Assembly (NCBI GenBank): GCA_030151005.1 | Contig: JASLES010000173.1 | Coordinates: 1 to 8,510 of the forward strand | Direction of reading: 5' to 3' | Source: Silvimonas sp. | GTDB lineage: Bacteria; Pseudomonadota; Gammaproteobacteria; Burkholderiales; Chitinibacteraceae | Length of the DNA: 8,510 nt | Part shown: piece by piece, positions 1 through 6,044 of the stretch | Layout: each line of letters opens with the position of its first letter | How positions within the stretch are numbered: the stretch's first letter is position 1 | Made by a program: the position numbers and the translations under genes | The notes under the pieces: generated by a model | Told to the model about the DNA's origin: nothing | What the model saw: the letters and a program-made list of their open reading frames with translations, nothing else | Databases searched by the model: none

Positions 1-85
1 TGGAATTTTTGCCGACGCGCGCCGCGCAGTCGCTCTCGTTTTTGACTGCCTGACGCGCAGGCGCAGCGTAAATACTGGATAACGT
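1..85. other. Region upstream of cysN, no gene assigned
   Basis: This is the 85 bases before cysN. The gene normally found here is cysD, but I see no recognisable CysD C-terminus (family proteins usually end in a Gly-Tyr-Phe type tail). One plus-strand frame stays open from base 2 to a TAA at 80-82, four bases before the cysN start. It could be the tail of an upstream gene, but its Arg-rich translation matches nothing I know. A short stem, GCCTG at 48-52 with CAGGC at 58-62, is too weak to call a terminator. A GGA at 77-79, six bases before the ATG at 86, is a plausible ribosome binding site for cysN. Confidence 0.4.
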
Positions 86-1528
86 ATGTCTCACCAATCT
101 GACCTGATCGCCAGCGACATCCTCGGCTACCTGAAACAGCACGAGAACAAGGATTTGCTGCGCTTTATCACCTGTGGCAACGTCGACGACGGCAAATCCA
201 CGCTGATCGGCCGCCTGCTGCATGACTCCAAGCTGATCTTTGAAGATCAGCTGGCCGCCATCGCCAAAGACAGCAAGAAGTACAACACCACCGATGAAGA
301 GATCGATCTGGCGCTGCTGGTCGACGGTCTGCAAGCCGAGCGTGAGCAAGGCATCACCATCGACGTGGCCTACCGCTACTTCAGTACTGACAAGCGCAAA
401 TTCATCATTGCTGACTGCCCGGGCCACGAGCAGTACACCCGCAACATGGCCACCGGCGCATCAACCTGCGATCTGGCCATTATTCTGATCGATGCCCGTT
501 ACGGCGTGCAGACCCAGACCCGCCGCCACAGCTATATTGTGTCGCTGCTGGGGATCAAGCACGTGCTGGTCGCCGTCAACAAGATGGATCTGGTGGATTT
601 CTCTGAAGCGCGCTTCAATGAAATCCGCAACGAATACCTGGCTTTTGCCAATCAGCTGGACATCGCCGACATCCGCTTTGTGCCAATCTCTGCCCTGCGC
701 GGTGACAACGTAGTCAGCGCGAGCGAGCGCACGCCGTGGTACGAAGGCGGCACGCTGATGAACTTGCTGGAATCGGTTGAAATCACCCGCGATGCGCGGC
801 TGGATGCTTTCCGCCTGCCCGTCCAGTACGTCAACCGCCCCAACCTGGATTTCCGTGGTTTTTGCGGCACCATTGCGGCTGGCCAGATCAAGCCGGGCGA
901 AGAAGTGCTGGCGCTGCCGTCGGGCAAGCGGAGCAAGGTCAAGGCCATCGTCACCTTCGAAGGCGACCAGCCCATTGCCTACGCGGGCCAGGCCATTACG
1001 CTGACGCTGGAAGACGAAATCGACGTCAGCCGCGGCGACATGTTGATCCGTGCCGGTGACGTAGAGCCGCAAGTCAGCCAGTCGTTCGACGCCCACGTGG
1101 TGTGGATGAACGAATCCCCGCTGCAAGCCGGCAAGGAATACCAGTTCAAACTGGCCGGCAAGAGTGTCTATGGTCGCGTGCGCACAATTCGTCACCGCAT
1201 CGACGTGAACACCCTGGCCCACAGCCCGGCAGAAAAACTGGGGCTGAACGAAATTGCCCTGGTCACCGTCGACACCACCGCCCCGGTTGTGTTCGATGCG
1301 TACACGCTGTGCCGCGGTACGGGCAGTTTCATCGTCATCGACCGGCTGACCAACGCCACAGCGGCGGCGGGGATGGTCGTGGGGGCTGCAGAGCCCGCAG
1401 CACAAGTGGATGACGCCATTGCCAATATGAGCGAACTGGAGCGCCTGCGTGCGTTTGAGGTAGAAATGAATGGCCTTGTGCGCAAGTATTTCCCGCACTG
1501 GGGCGCGAAGGATATTTCCGGACTCTGA
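86..1528 (+). CDS. cysN: Sulfate adenylyltransferase subunit 1 (CysN, GTPase subunit of ATP sulfurylase)
   Basis: CysN is the regulatory GTPase of the cytoplasmic CysD-CysN ATP sulfurylase. GTP hydrolysis drives formation of adenylyl sulfate (APS) from ATP and sulfate, the first step of assimilatory sulfate activation. The 480-residue product carries a full EF-Tu-like G domain: P-loop GNVDDGKS at residues 31-38, a switch region around 80-92 with the EREQGITID sequence, DCPGH at 110-114, NKMD at 165-168 and a G5-type SAL at 202-204. Two beta-barrel domains typical of translation-factor GTPases follow, from about residue 240 to the end. The length fits stand-alone CysN; there is no CysC (APS kinase) extension. 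The ATG at 86 has a GGA six bases upstream. CysD would be expected to the left, outside the window. The gene ends at its own strong terminator, so it is probably the last gene of a cys operon. No defects are visible. Confidence 0.97.
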   Translation: MSHQSDLIASDILGYLKQHENKDLLRFITCGNVDDGKSTLIGRLLHDSKLIFEDQLAAIAKDSKKYNTTDEEIDLALLVDGLQAEREQGITIDVAYRYFSTDKRKFIIADCPGHEQYTRNMATGASTCDLAIILIDARYGVQTQTRRHSYIVSLLGIKHVLVAVNKMDLVDFSEARFNEIRNEYLAFANQLDIADIRFVPISALRGDNVVSASERTPWYEGGTLMNLLESVEITRDARLDAFRLPVQYVNRPNLDFRGFCGTIAAGQIKPGEEVLALPSGKRSKVKAIVTFEGDQPIAYAGQAITLTLEDEIDVSRGDMLIRAGDVEPQVSQSFDAHVVWMNESPLQAGKEYQFKLAGKSVYGRVRTIRHRIDVNTLAHSPAEKLGLNEIALVTVDTTAPVVFDAYTLCRGTGSFIVIDRLTNATAAAGMVVGAAEPAAQVDDAIANMSELERLRAFEVEMNGLVRKYFPHWGAKDISGL

Positions 1529-1551
1529 ACGCAATGTTTGCAGAGTGATAC

Positions 1552-1585
1552 AACTGGCCGCCATCATGCGGCCAGTTTTGTTTTG
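1552..1585 (+). terminator. Intrinsic terminator of cysN
   Basis: A perfect 10-base-pair stem, AACTGGCCGC at 1552-1561 with GCGGCCAGTT at 1568-1577, encloses the six-base loop CATCAT and is followed by a T-rich run to 1585. It starts 24 bases after the cysN stop. This is a textbook rho-independent terminator and marks the boundary between the sulfate-activation gene and the accessory locus. Confidence 0.9.
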
Positions 1586-1773
1586 TAATCCGCACGGCGC
1601 AAACGGGGGTTAATTCCTGGAAACCCCGGCCCTGGCTTTCGAGGTGATTCAAGGCAAGCGACGTTTGCGAGACAATGCCGGGGCGCAAGTCGGGTGCGAG
1701 CGGCAACCAGTTGCCGTAATGCTATCCTGTATGCCAATTTAGGGCATTTGTGCCAGACTATTTCTGAAAGAGA

Positions 1774-1802
1774 TTCTTCAGTGTTGTCCTGCGCCTTACA
1801 AT
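1774..1802 (+). promoter_or_regulatory. Weak candidate sigma-70 promoter for the neuB-like operon
   Basis: TACAAT at 1797-1802 matches the -10 consensus at five of six positions. The hexamer 17 bases upstream, TTCTTC at 1774-1779, is a poor -35 (two of six). If real, transcription would start near 1808-1810, about 150 bases before the ATG at 1959. This is the best-placed -10 I can see in the gap, but such matches also occur by chance. Confidence 0.25.
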
Positions 1803-1814
1803 ACAACGGCGCGA

Positions 1815-1958
1815 ATGAAGAGGGCTCTGACAGTCAAGAATGAGCGACTCCTTGAACACAGGATGTTGTCCCGAGGGGCACGGGTTCAGGGAGTTTTGGT
1901 AATCCGGCGTGAATCCAGTATCTGGTCGGTGATTGAACAGCCCGGCCCGGGAGGGTAG
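1815..1958 (+). CDS. Possible small ORF (47 aa) abutting the neuB-like start
   Basis: An ATG at 1815 opens a 47-codon frame that closes with TAG at 1956-1958, directly against the ATG of the next gene. The predicted peptide begins MKRALTVKNERLLEH, is basic and ends in a Pro/Gly-rich tail; it has no signal peptide, membrane helix or motif I recognise. I see no Shine-Dalgarno sequence before the ATG. The argument for it is positional: the same stop-then-ATG arrangement occurs at both later junctions of this operon, and the weak -10 at 1797-1802 lies just upstream. It could be a translated leader that couples into the next gene, or simply chance open frame; chance is more likely. Confidence 0.18.
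   Translation: MKRALTVKNERLLEHRMLSRGARVQGVLVIRRESSIWSVIEQPGPGG
1949..1954 (+). promoter_or_regulatory. Ribosome binding site of the neuB-like gene
   Basis: GGGAGG at 1949-1954 is a strong Shine-Dalgarno core but sits only four bases from the ATG at 1959, closer than usual. It is directly preceded by the C-rich stretch CCCGGCCC at 1941-1948, which could pair with the G-rich site and hide it. It overlaps the last codons of the possible small ORF, so translation of that ORF could open the structure (inference). Confidence 0.45.
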
Positions 1959-3071
1959 ATGAGTTCTTCAGTTAGCCAGAGAGATCGAGATCTCTTTGAA
2001 AATTTCTTCGTGCTTGAGCTGGCCAATAATCATTTGGGCAGTCTGGAGCGCGGTATCAAGATCATTCGCGATCACGGTTCAATTGTCCGCTTCAACAATG
2101 TCAAAGCGGCCATCAAACTGCAGTTTCGCGATGTGGATGAATTCATTCATCCGGAATTCAAAGGCAACAAAGAGCTGCGGTACATCACCAAGACCGAAGC
2201 AACCAAGCTGACCCGTGATGATTTCACCCGCATGGTGGAAGAAATCCGCAATGTCGGGTGTATTCCGATGGCGACGCCATTTGATGAAGCCTCGGTGGAT
2301 CTGTGTGTCGAATTCGACATGCCCATCATCAAAATTGCCAGTTCTGATATGAACGATTGGGTGCTGATTGAGAAGATCGCATCCACCCGCCGTCCGGTAA
2401 TTGCCTCTACGGGCGGAGCCTCTGAAAAAGACCTGGACGATCTGGTGCTCTTTTTTGAGAACCGCGATATTCCGTTGTCGATCAACCATTGCGTGTCGCT
2501 TTACCCGTCTGAAGACAGTGAACTGCAACTGGACCAGATCGACTATCTGCGCCGGCGTTATCCCAACCATATCGTTGGCCTGTCCACGCACGAATACCAC
2601 GACTGGTATTCCTCCATGCTGATCTCCTATGGCAAGGGGGCGCGGACCTGGGAGCGCCACATTGACATTGATTACGAAGGCGTGGCGGTCTCGTCGTATT
2701 GCTCTTTGCCCGAACAATGTGACACGTGGTTCAAGGCCTTTCACAAAGCCAAGGAAATGTGTGGCGGCGTCGGCCAGAGCCGTCGCGTGATTTCGCGCAA
2801 GGAAAAGGAATACCTGGATGCGCTGGTGCGCGGTGCGTATGCCCGCCGCGATCTGGAAGAGGGTTATGTCTTTAGCAAGGAAGCCTTTGAAAAAGACTTT
2901 TACCTGGCTATTCCGTTGCACAAGGGACAGTTGTCCTGCCGTGAAGTCATGAACGGCGAGAAGTTGCTCAAGCCGCTCAAGGCCAATGCGCAACTGACTA
3001 TTGATGATATTGACGGGCCGTACAGTGAGAATCCGGCCTTGAAGAGCCTGATCCAGAACCGTGGGTTGTAA
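1959..3071 (+). CDS. NeuB-family sugar-acid synthase (N-acetylneuraminate synthase-like)
   Basis: This is a 370-residue member of the NeuB family, cytoplasmic TIM-barrel enzymes that condense phosphoenolpyruvate with an open-chain aldose to give 2-keto-3-deoxy acids such as sialic, legionaminic or pseudaminic acid. Family landmarks in order: ELANNHLG at residues 20-27 (AEIGCNH-like), K53 in IKLQF, TPFDE at 106-110, K125 in KIASSD, STGGA at 150-154, HC..LYP at 177-183, STHE at 209-212 and WERHIDID at 231-238. H211 and H234 match the two metal-binding histidines of meningococcal NeuB. Residues from about 288 to 355 form a SAF (antifreeze-like) domain, but the RPGxG segment that contacts the substrate in sialic acid synthases is replaced by residues about 313-326 (DFYLAIPLHKGQLS). 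A true Neu5Ac synthase role is therefore doubtful and the substrate is unknown. Its TAA is followed at once by the ATG of the ThDP enzyme gene. Confidence 0.85.
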   Translation: MSSSVSQRDRDLFENFFVLELANNHLGSLERGIKIIRDHGSIVRFNNVKAAIKLQFRDVDEFIHPEFKGNKELRYITKTEATKLTRDDFTRMVEEIRNVGCIPMATPFDEASVDLCVEFDMPIIKIASSDMNDWVLIEKIASTRRPVIASTGGASEKDLDDLVLFFENRDIPLSINHCVSLYPSEDSELQLDQIDYLRRRYPNHIVGLSTHEYHDWYSSMLISYGKGARTWERHIDIDYEGVAVSSYCSLPEQCDTWFKAFHKAKEMCGGVGQSRRVISRKEKEYLDALVRGAYARRDLEEGYVFSKEAFEKDFYLAIPLHKGQLSCREVMNGEKLLKPLKANAQLTIDDIDGPYSENPALKSLIQNRGL

Positions 3072-4880
3072 ATGAAACGAATTGCCGAACAGATTGCCGA
3101 TTGGTTGGTAGAACAAGGGGTCGAACAGGTCTTCACAGTGACCGGTGGCGGGGCCATGTTTCTGAATCATGCTCTGGGCGGGCACGAGAAACTCAAATGC
3201 GTGTTCATGCACCATGAGCAGGCCTGCGCCATGGCCGCAGAAGGCTATGCCCGCATTACCGGCAAGCCGGCGGTGGTGATGGTGACCACTGGGCCTGGTT
3301 CAATCAATGCGTTCAATGGCGTGCATGGTGCGTTTACTGACTCCATCCCCATGATCGTGATTTCTGGTCAGGCCAAGCGTGAGACTTGCCTGTCGTTTCA
3401 CGATCTGCCGCAATTGCGCCAGCTTGGCGATCAAGAAGGCCCGACGATCGCCATGGCGACGCCGATCACCAAGTACGCGCAACTGATCCGTTCTGAGAAA
3501 GACGTCGAAACCGCACTGCCCCGCGCTTATGCAGCGGCAGTGTCTGGCCGTCCTGGTCCGGTATGGCTGGACATCCCGCTCGATATCCAGCAATCGACCG
3601 AACAGATTGATATTCCCCCGCCAGTGCTGCCAGGCAAACATGCTGGCGCTGCCGTACGCGAACAATGCCGGCAGGTGCTGGGCAAGCTGGCGCAATCGAC
3701 TCGACCCTTGATTCTGGGGGGCACGGGCGTGCGCTTGTCGGGCACACAAAAGCGCCTGCTGGCCCTGGTTGAACGCCTGGGTATTCCGCTGGCCACGGCA
3801 TGGACGCACGATCTGATTGCGTCAGACCACCCATTGTTTGCTGGCCGCCCGGGCACCATTGGCACGCGCGCCGGTAATTTCTGCCTGCAAAATGCAGATT
3901 TTGTGCTGGTTCTGGGCTCGCGCCTGAATATCCGGCAGACCAGCTACAACTGGAGCACCTTTGCCAAAAACGCGTGGGTGGCCCAGGTGGATGTCGATGC
4001 GGCGGAATTGAACAAGCCCACGATCAAAGTAGATCTGGGTATCGACGCCGACCTGAACGTGTTTCTAGATGTGCTGGAGGAAGAACTGGCCGCGCAGCCG
4101 CTGCCTGCCTGGCCGGCCTGGGTGGAGTGGTGCCAGAAGATCGGCCGTGATTACAGCGTGAGCAAAGATCACCCCAATACGGGCGCAGAGCCGCTGAACC
4201 CGTATTTGATGGTAGAGCGCATCTTCAAGGCCATGCGCCCGGATGACATTGTGGTGTCCGGCAATGCCTCCGCCTGCATCTTGCCGTTCCAGATCGGTGC
4301 TTTGCAGCAAAACCAGCGCATGTTCAGCAATTCTGGTGCGGCCTCGATGGGCTACGACCTGCCTGCCGCGATTGGCGCAGCCACGGCCGCTGCGGTAGAC
4401 GGCCGGCGTGTCATCTGCTTTGCCGGAGACGGCAGTTTGCAAATGAATATCCAGGAGCTGCAAACACTCAAGACCCTGGGTGCCCACGTGATTGTGGTAA
4501 TCCTGAATAACCAGGGCTATCTATCGATCTGGCAAACGCATGAAAACTTCTTTGGGCGCGTGATCGGCGCTACTCCGGCGACCGGGGTCGAGTTCCCGGA
4601 CTTTGAAGCGGTGGCCCGTGCTTATGGCCTTAAGGCTGCCTCGGTCTGGACCCAGGCGGATCTGGCAAAACTGGATGAACTGATGCAGACCGATGGCCCG
4701 CTGGTCATTGACCTGCATGTTGACCCGCGCCAGGAGTTCGTGCCGCGCATCAAATCGCGTGTGGATGAGCATGGCAAATTCGTGACGCCTGAGCTGGACG
4801 ATATGCATCCGTTCCTGGATCAGACACGGGTAAGTGCACTGCGCGCTGAAGCGGCCGCGATTCGTAGTAATCCCGTCTGA
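3072..4880 (+). CDS. Thiamine diphosphate-dependent enzyme, acetolactate synthase (IlvB)-like
   Basis: The 602-residue product has the three-domain layout of the IlvB/pyruvate decarboxylase superfamily. The N-terminal pyrimidine-binding domain (about 1-170) carries the catalytic glutamate E49 in HHEQ and the segment TTGPGSINAFNG at 72-83. A central domain spans about 190-335. The C-terminal pyrophosphate-binding domain (about 370-550) has GDGS at 452-455 and NN at 479-480, the metal-binding GDG...NN motif at its usual spacing. The NNQGYLSIWQT segment at 479-489 and the tail (P733-type numbering avoided; FVPRIKSR near 555-563 and a DDMHPFL run after it) resemble, from memory, ThDP proteins of surface-sugar clusters rather than housekeeping IlvB. 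No ilvN-type small subunit is nearby. Such enzymes cleave a 2-keto acid and transfer or release the remaining carbons; YerE of yersiniose synthesis is a characterised sugar-modifying example. The actual substrates here are unknown. The gene is sandwiched without gaps between the NeuB-like and FkbM genes. Confidence 0.85.
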   Translation: MKRIAEQIADWLVEQGVEQVFTVTGGGAMFLNHALGGHEKLKCVFMHHEQACAMAAEGYARITGKPAVVMVTTGPGSINAFNGVHGAFTDSIPMIVISGQAKRETCLSFHDLPQLRQLGDQEGPTIAMATPITKYAQLIRSEKDVETALPRAYAAAVSGRPGPVWLDIPLDIQQSTEQIDIPPPVLPGKHAGAAVREQCRQVLGKLAQSTRPLILGGTGVRLSGTQKRLLALVERLGIPLATAWTHDLIASDHPLFAGRPGTIGTRAGNFCLQNADFVLVLGSRLNIRQTSYNWSTFAKNAWVAQVDVDAAELNKPTIKVDLGIDADLNVFLDVLEEELAAQPLPAWPAWVEWCQKIGRDYSVSKDHPNTGAEPLNPYLMVERIFKAMRPDDIVVSGNASACILPFQIGALQQNQRMFSNSGAASMGYDLPAAIGAATAAAVDGRRVICFAGDGSLQMNIQELQTLKTLGAHVIVVILNNQGYLSIWQTHENFFGRVIGATPATGVEFPDFEAVARAYGLKAASVWTQADLAKLDELMQTDGPLVIDLHVDPRQEFVPRIKSRVDEHGKFVTPELDDMHPFLDQTRVSALRAEAAAIRSNPV

Positions 4881-6014
4881 ATGGATGGCCCCATGGCGCA
4901 TAGCCCCGCAATCACCAGTTTTGAGACCTTGCAGCAGCGCGCTGCTGCGCAAATTGTGCGCAAACTGGATCCGCAAGTACCGGTATGGATTTTTGGTGCA
5001 GGCAACTTTGGCCAAGCGCTGTGCAGGGCTTTGCAAAAGCGCGGCTTTACGATCGCTGGCTTTATAGAAACCACCCCGCGTTCAACCGATGTGCTCGGGG
5101 TACCGGTGATGGACTGGGCGAGCGCCCCGGCCGTGGCCCGCTCGCAGCAACTGTTGTTAGGCATTCTGAGCCGCAGTACGCGCTTTGATCAGTTGCAGCA
5201 ATTGGCGCGAGAGGCTGGTTTTGACGCCCTGTTCATGCCTTGGGAAACATGGGGATCCCTGGCTGATGAACTGGGGTGGCGTTTCTGGCTGGGCCATCGC
5301 GATGAACTGACGGGGCAGATCGACCGCCTTTCCCGCGTGGCGGAGCGCTTGGCTGATCAGACCAGTCGCGATATTTTGTTGCGATTGACCGCCTTTCGCT
5401 TGGGGCTCGATGCCGACTTTGCCGGTTTTTGTTCGCCCGAGCCCCAGTATTTCAATGACATTACGCTGCCTGCACTGATGGGGCGCGGCATCACCTACGT
5501 GGACTGTGGTGCCTACAACGGCGACACCTACATCGAACTGGCCGGCACCAGGGGTATTTTGTGCAAGCAGGCATTTTTGCTGGAGCCAGACCCAGCCAAT
5601 TATGCCGAACTGGTGAGCCGGGTCGCACCCTATCAAAACGTGGTCTGTTTGCCGCTCGCTGCAACAACGGAGTACACGATCTTGTCGTTTAATTCCGGGC
5701 AGGGTGAGGGTGGCGCGATTAGTGCGACTGGCGATCGATCTATCGCGGCGACAGCCCTTGATCAGCTCTTACCCAATACCCAGGTTGATTTTCTGAAGCT
5801 GGATGTAGAAGGGGCGGAGGCCCTGGTATTGCAAGGCGCCCGAGGATTGATCCAGCGTTGCCGCCCGGTGCTGGCGTTGTCGCTTTACCATAATCCCCAC
5901 GATATCTGGGATTTGCCCGAACTGTTGTTTGAACTTTGCCGTGACTACCGTTTTTATATCCGGCAGCATTATTTCAACTCATTCGAATGTGTGCTTTACG
6001 GCGTGCCAGCGTAA
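4881..6014 (+). CDS. Two-domain protein: N-terminal Rossmann-like segment plus FkbM family methyltransferase
   Basis: The C-terminal part, about residues 185-377, is an FkbM-type S-adenosylmethionine methyltransferase. SAM-binding motif I is YVDCGAYNGDTYIE at 206-219, an acidic strand end LLEPD lies at 233-237, and the family signature DFLKLDVEGAE is at 303-313. FkbM enzymes typically O-methylate sugars or polyketide-type hydroxyls. The first 125 residues contain WIFGAGNFGQALCRAL at 36-51 and a following FIE at 61-63, a dinucleotide- or nucleotide-sugar-binding fold like that of PglD-type or CoA-binding proteins. Residues 125-185 form a linker with a helical look. The ATG at 4881 directly follows the TGA of the ThDP gene. 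A second in-frame ATG at 4893 has GGATGG upstream and may be the real start, giving 373 residues. It is the last gene of the operon. Target and function of the N-terminal domain are not known. Confidence 0.85.
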   Translation: MDGPMAHSPAITSFETLQQRAAAQIVRKLDPQVPVWIFGAGNFGQALCRALQKRGFTIAGFIETTPRSTDVLGVPVMDWASAPAVARSQQLLLGILSRSTRFDQLQQLAREAGFDALFMPWETWGSLADELGWRFWLGHRDELTGQIDRLSRVAERLADQTSRDILLRLTAFRLGLDADFAGFCSPEPQYFNDITLPALMGRGITYVDCGAYNGDTYIELAGTRGILCKQAFLLEPDPANYAELVSRVAPYQNVVCLPLAATTEYTILSFNSGQGEGGAISATGDRSIAATALDQLLPNTQVDFLKLDVEGAEALVLQGARGLIQRCRPVLALSLYHNPHDIWDLPELLFELCRDYRFYIRQHYFNSFECVLYGVPA

Positions 6015-6043
6015 AAAAAGCCCGGTTAATACCGGGCTTTTTT
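6013..6043. terminator. Bidirectional terminator between convergent operons
   Basis: A perfect stem AGCCCGGT (6019-6026) with ACCGGGCT (6031-6038) and loop TAAT is flanked by seven A on the left and ends in six T on the right, so it works as an intrinsic terminator on both strands. It starts inside the stop codon of the FkbM gene (6012-6014) and ends one base before the stop of the glycosyltransferase gene (6045-6047). One short hairpin thus closes both operons. Confidence 0.93.
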
Positions 6044-6044
6044 A

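Larger units (their letters stand above)
1586..1958 (+). other. Intergenic region between cysN terminator and the neuB-like operon
   Basis: These 373 bases hold no recognised gene. Three weak items are listed separately: a promoter-like pair at 1774-1802, a possible 47-codon ORF at 1815-1958, and the ribosome binding site at 1949-1954. There is also a short palindrome, CCAGTATCTGG, at 1915-1925. I found no tRNA, no obvious direct repeats and no ops/JUMPstart element (GGCGGTAG) of the kind that often precedes long polysaccharide operons. A promoter for the downstream operon must lie here unless that operon is fed by read-through from cysN. Confidence 0.6.

Noticed and set aside
2..82. Plus-strand frame ending four bases before cysN, possible CysD tail
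   Set aside because: The spacing suits a coupled upstream gene, but the translation does not resemble the conserved CysD C-terminus, and 26 codons are too few to judge.
461..1567. Long minus-strand open frame opposite cysN
   Set aside because: It lies antisense to a gene with every GTPase motif intact, its translation has no recognisable domain, and GC-rich codon use readily leaves the opposite strand open.
1564..1806. 80-codon minus-strand frame mostly within the cysN-neuB gap
   Set aside because: It runs through the cysN terminator hairpin, has no convincing ribosome binding site and matches no known family.
1915..1925. Palindrome CCAGTATCTGG as an operator
   Set aside because: A four-base half-site is too short and common to claim as a regulator site without a second copy or a known regulator.
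1586..1958. ops/JUMPstart element, tRNA or riboswitch in the gap
   Set aside because: I looked for the GGCGGTAG core, a tRNA T-arm and paired riboswitch-like stems and found none.
1959..3071. Assigning neuB, pseI or legI to the synthase gene
   Set aside because: The substrate-contacting RPG segment is missing and no partner genes of those pathways are present, so a specific symbol would be a guess.
2079..3215. Long minus-strand open frame opposite the neuB-like gene
   Set aside because: It overlaps two well-supported genes in antisense, has no family motif, and crosses a junction between them.
3072..4880. Calling the ThDP enzyme acetolactate synthase (ilvB)
   Set aside because: No small subunit or amino acid biosynthesis genes are nearby, and the context is surface-sugar synthesis; only the superfamily is supported.
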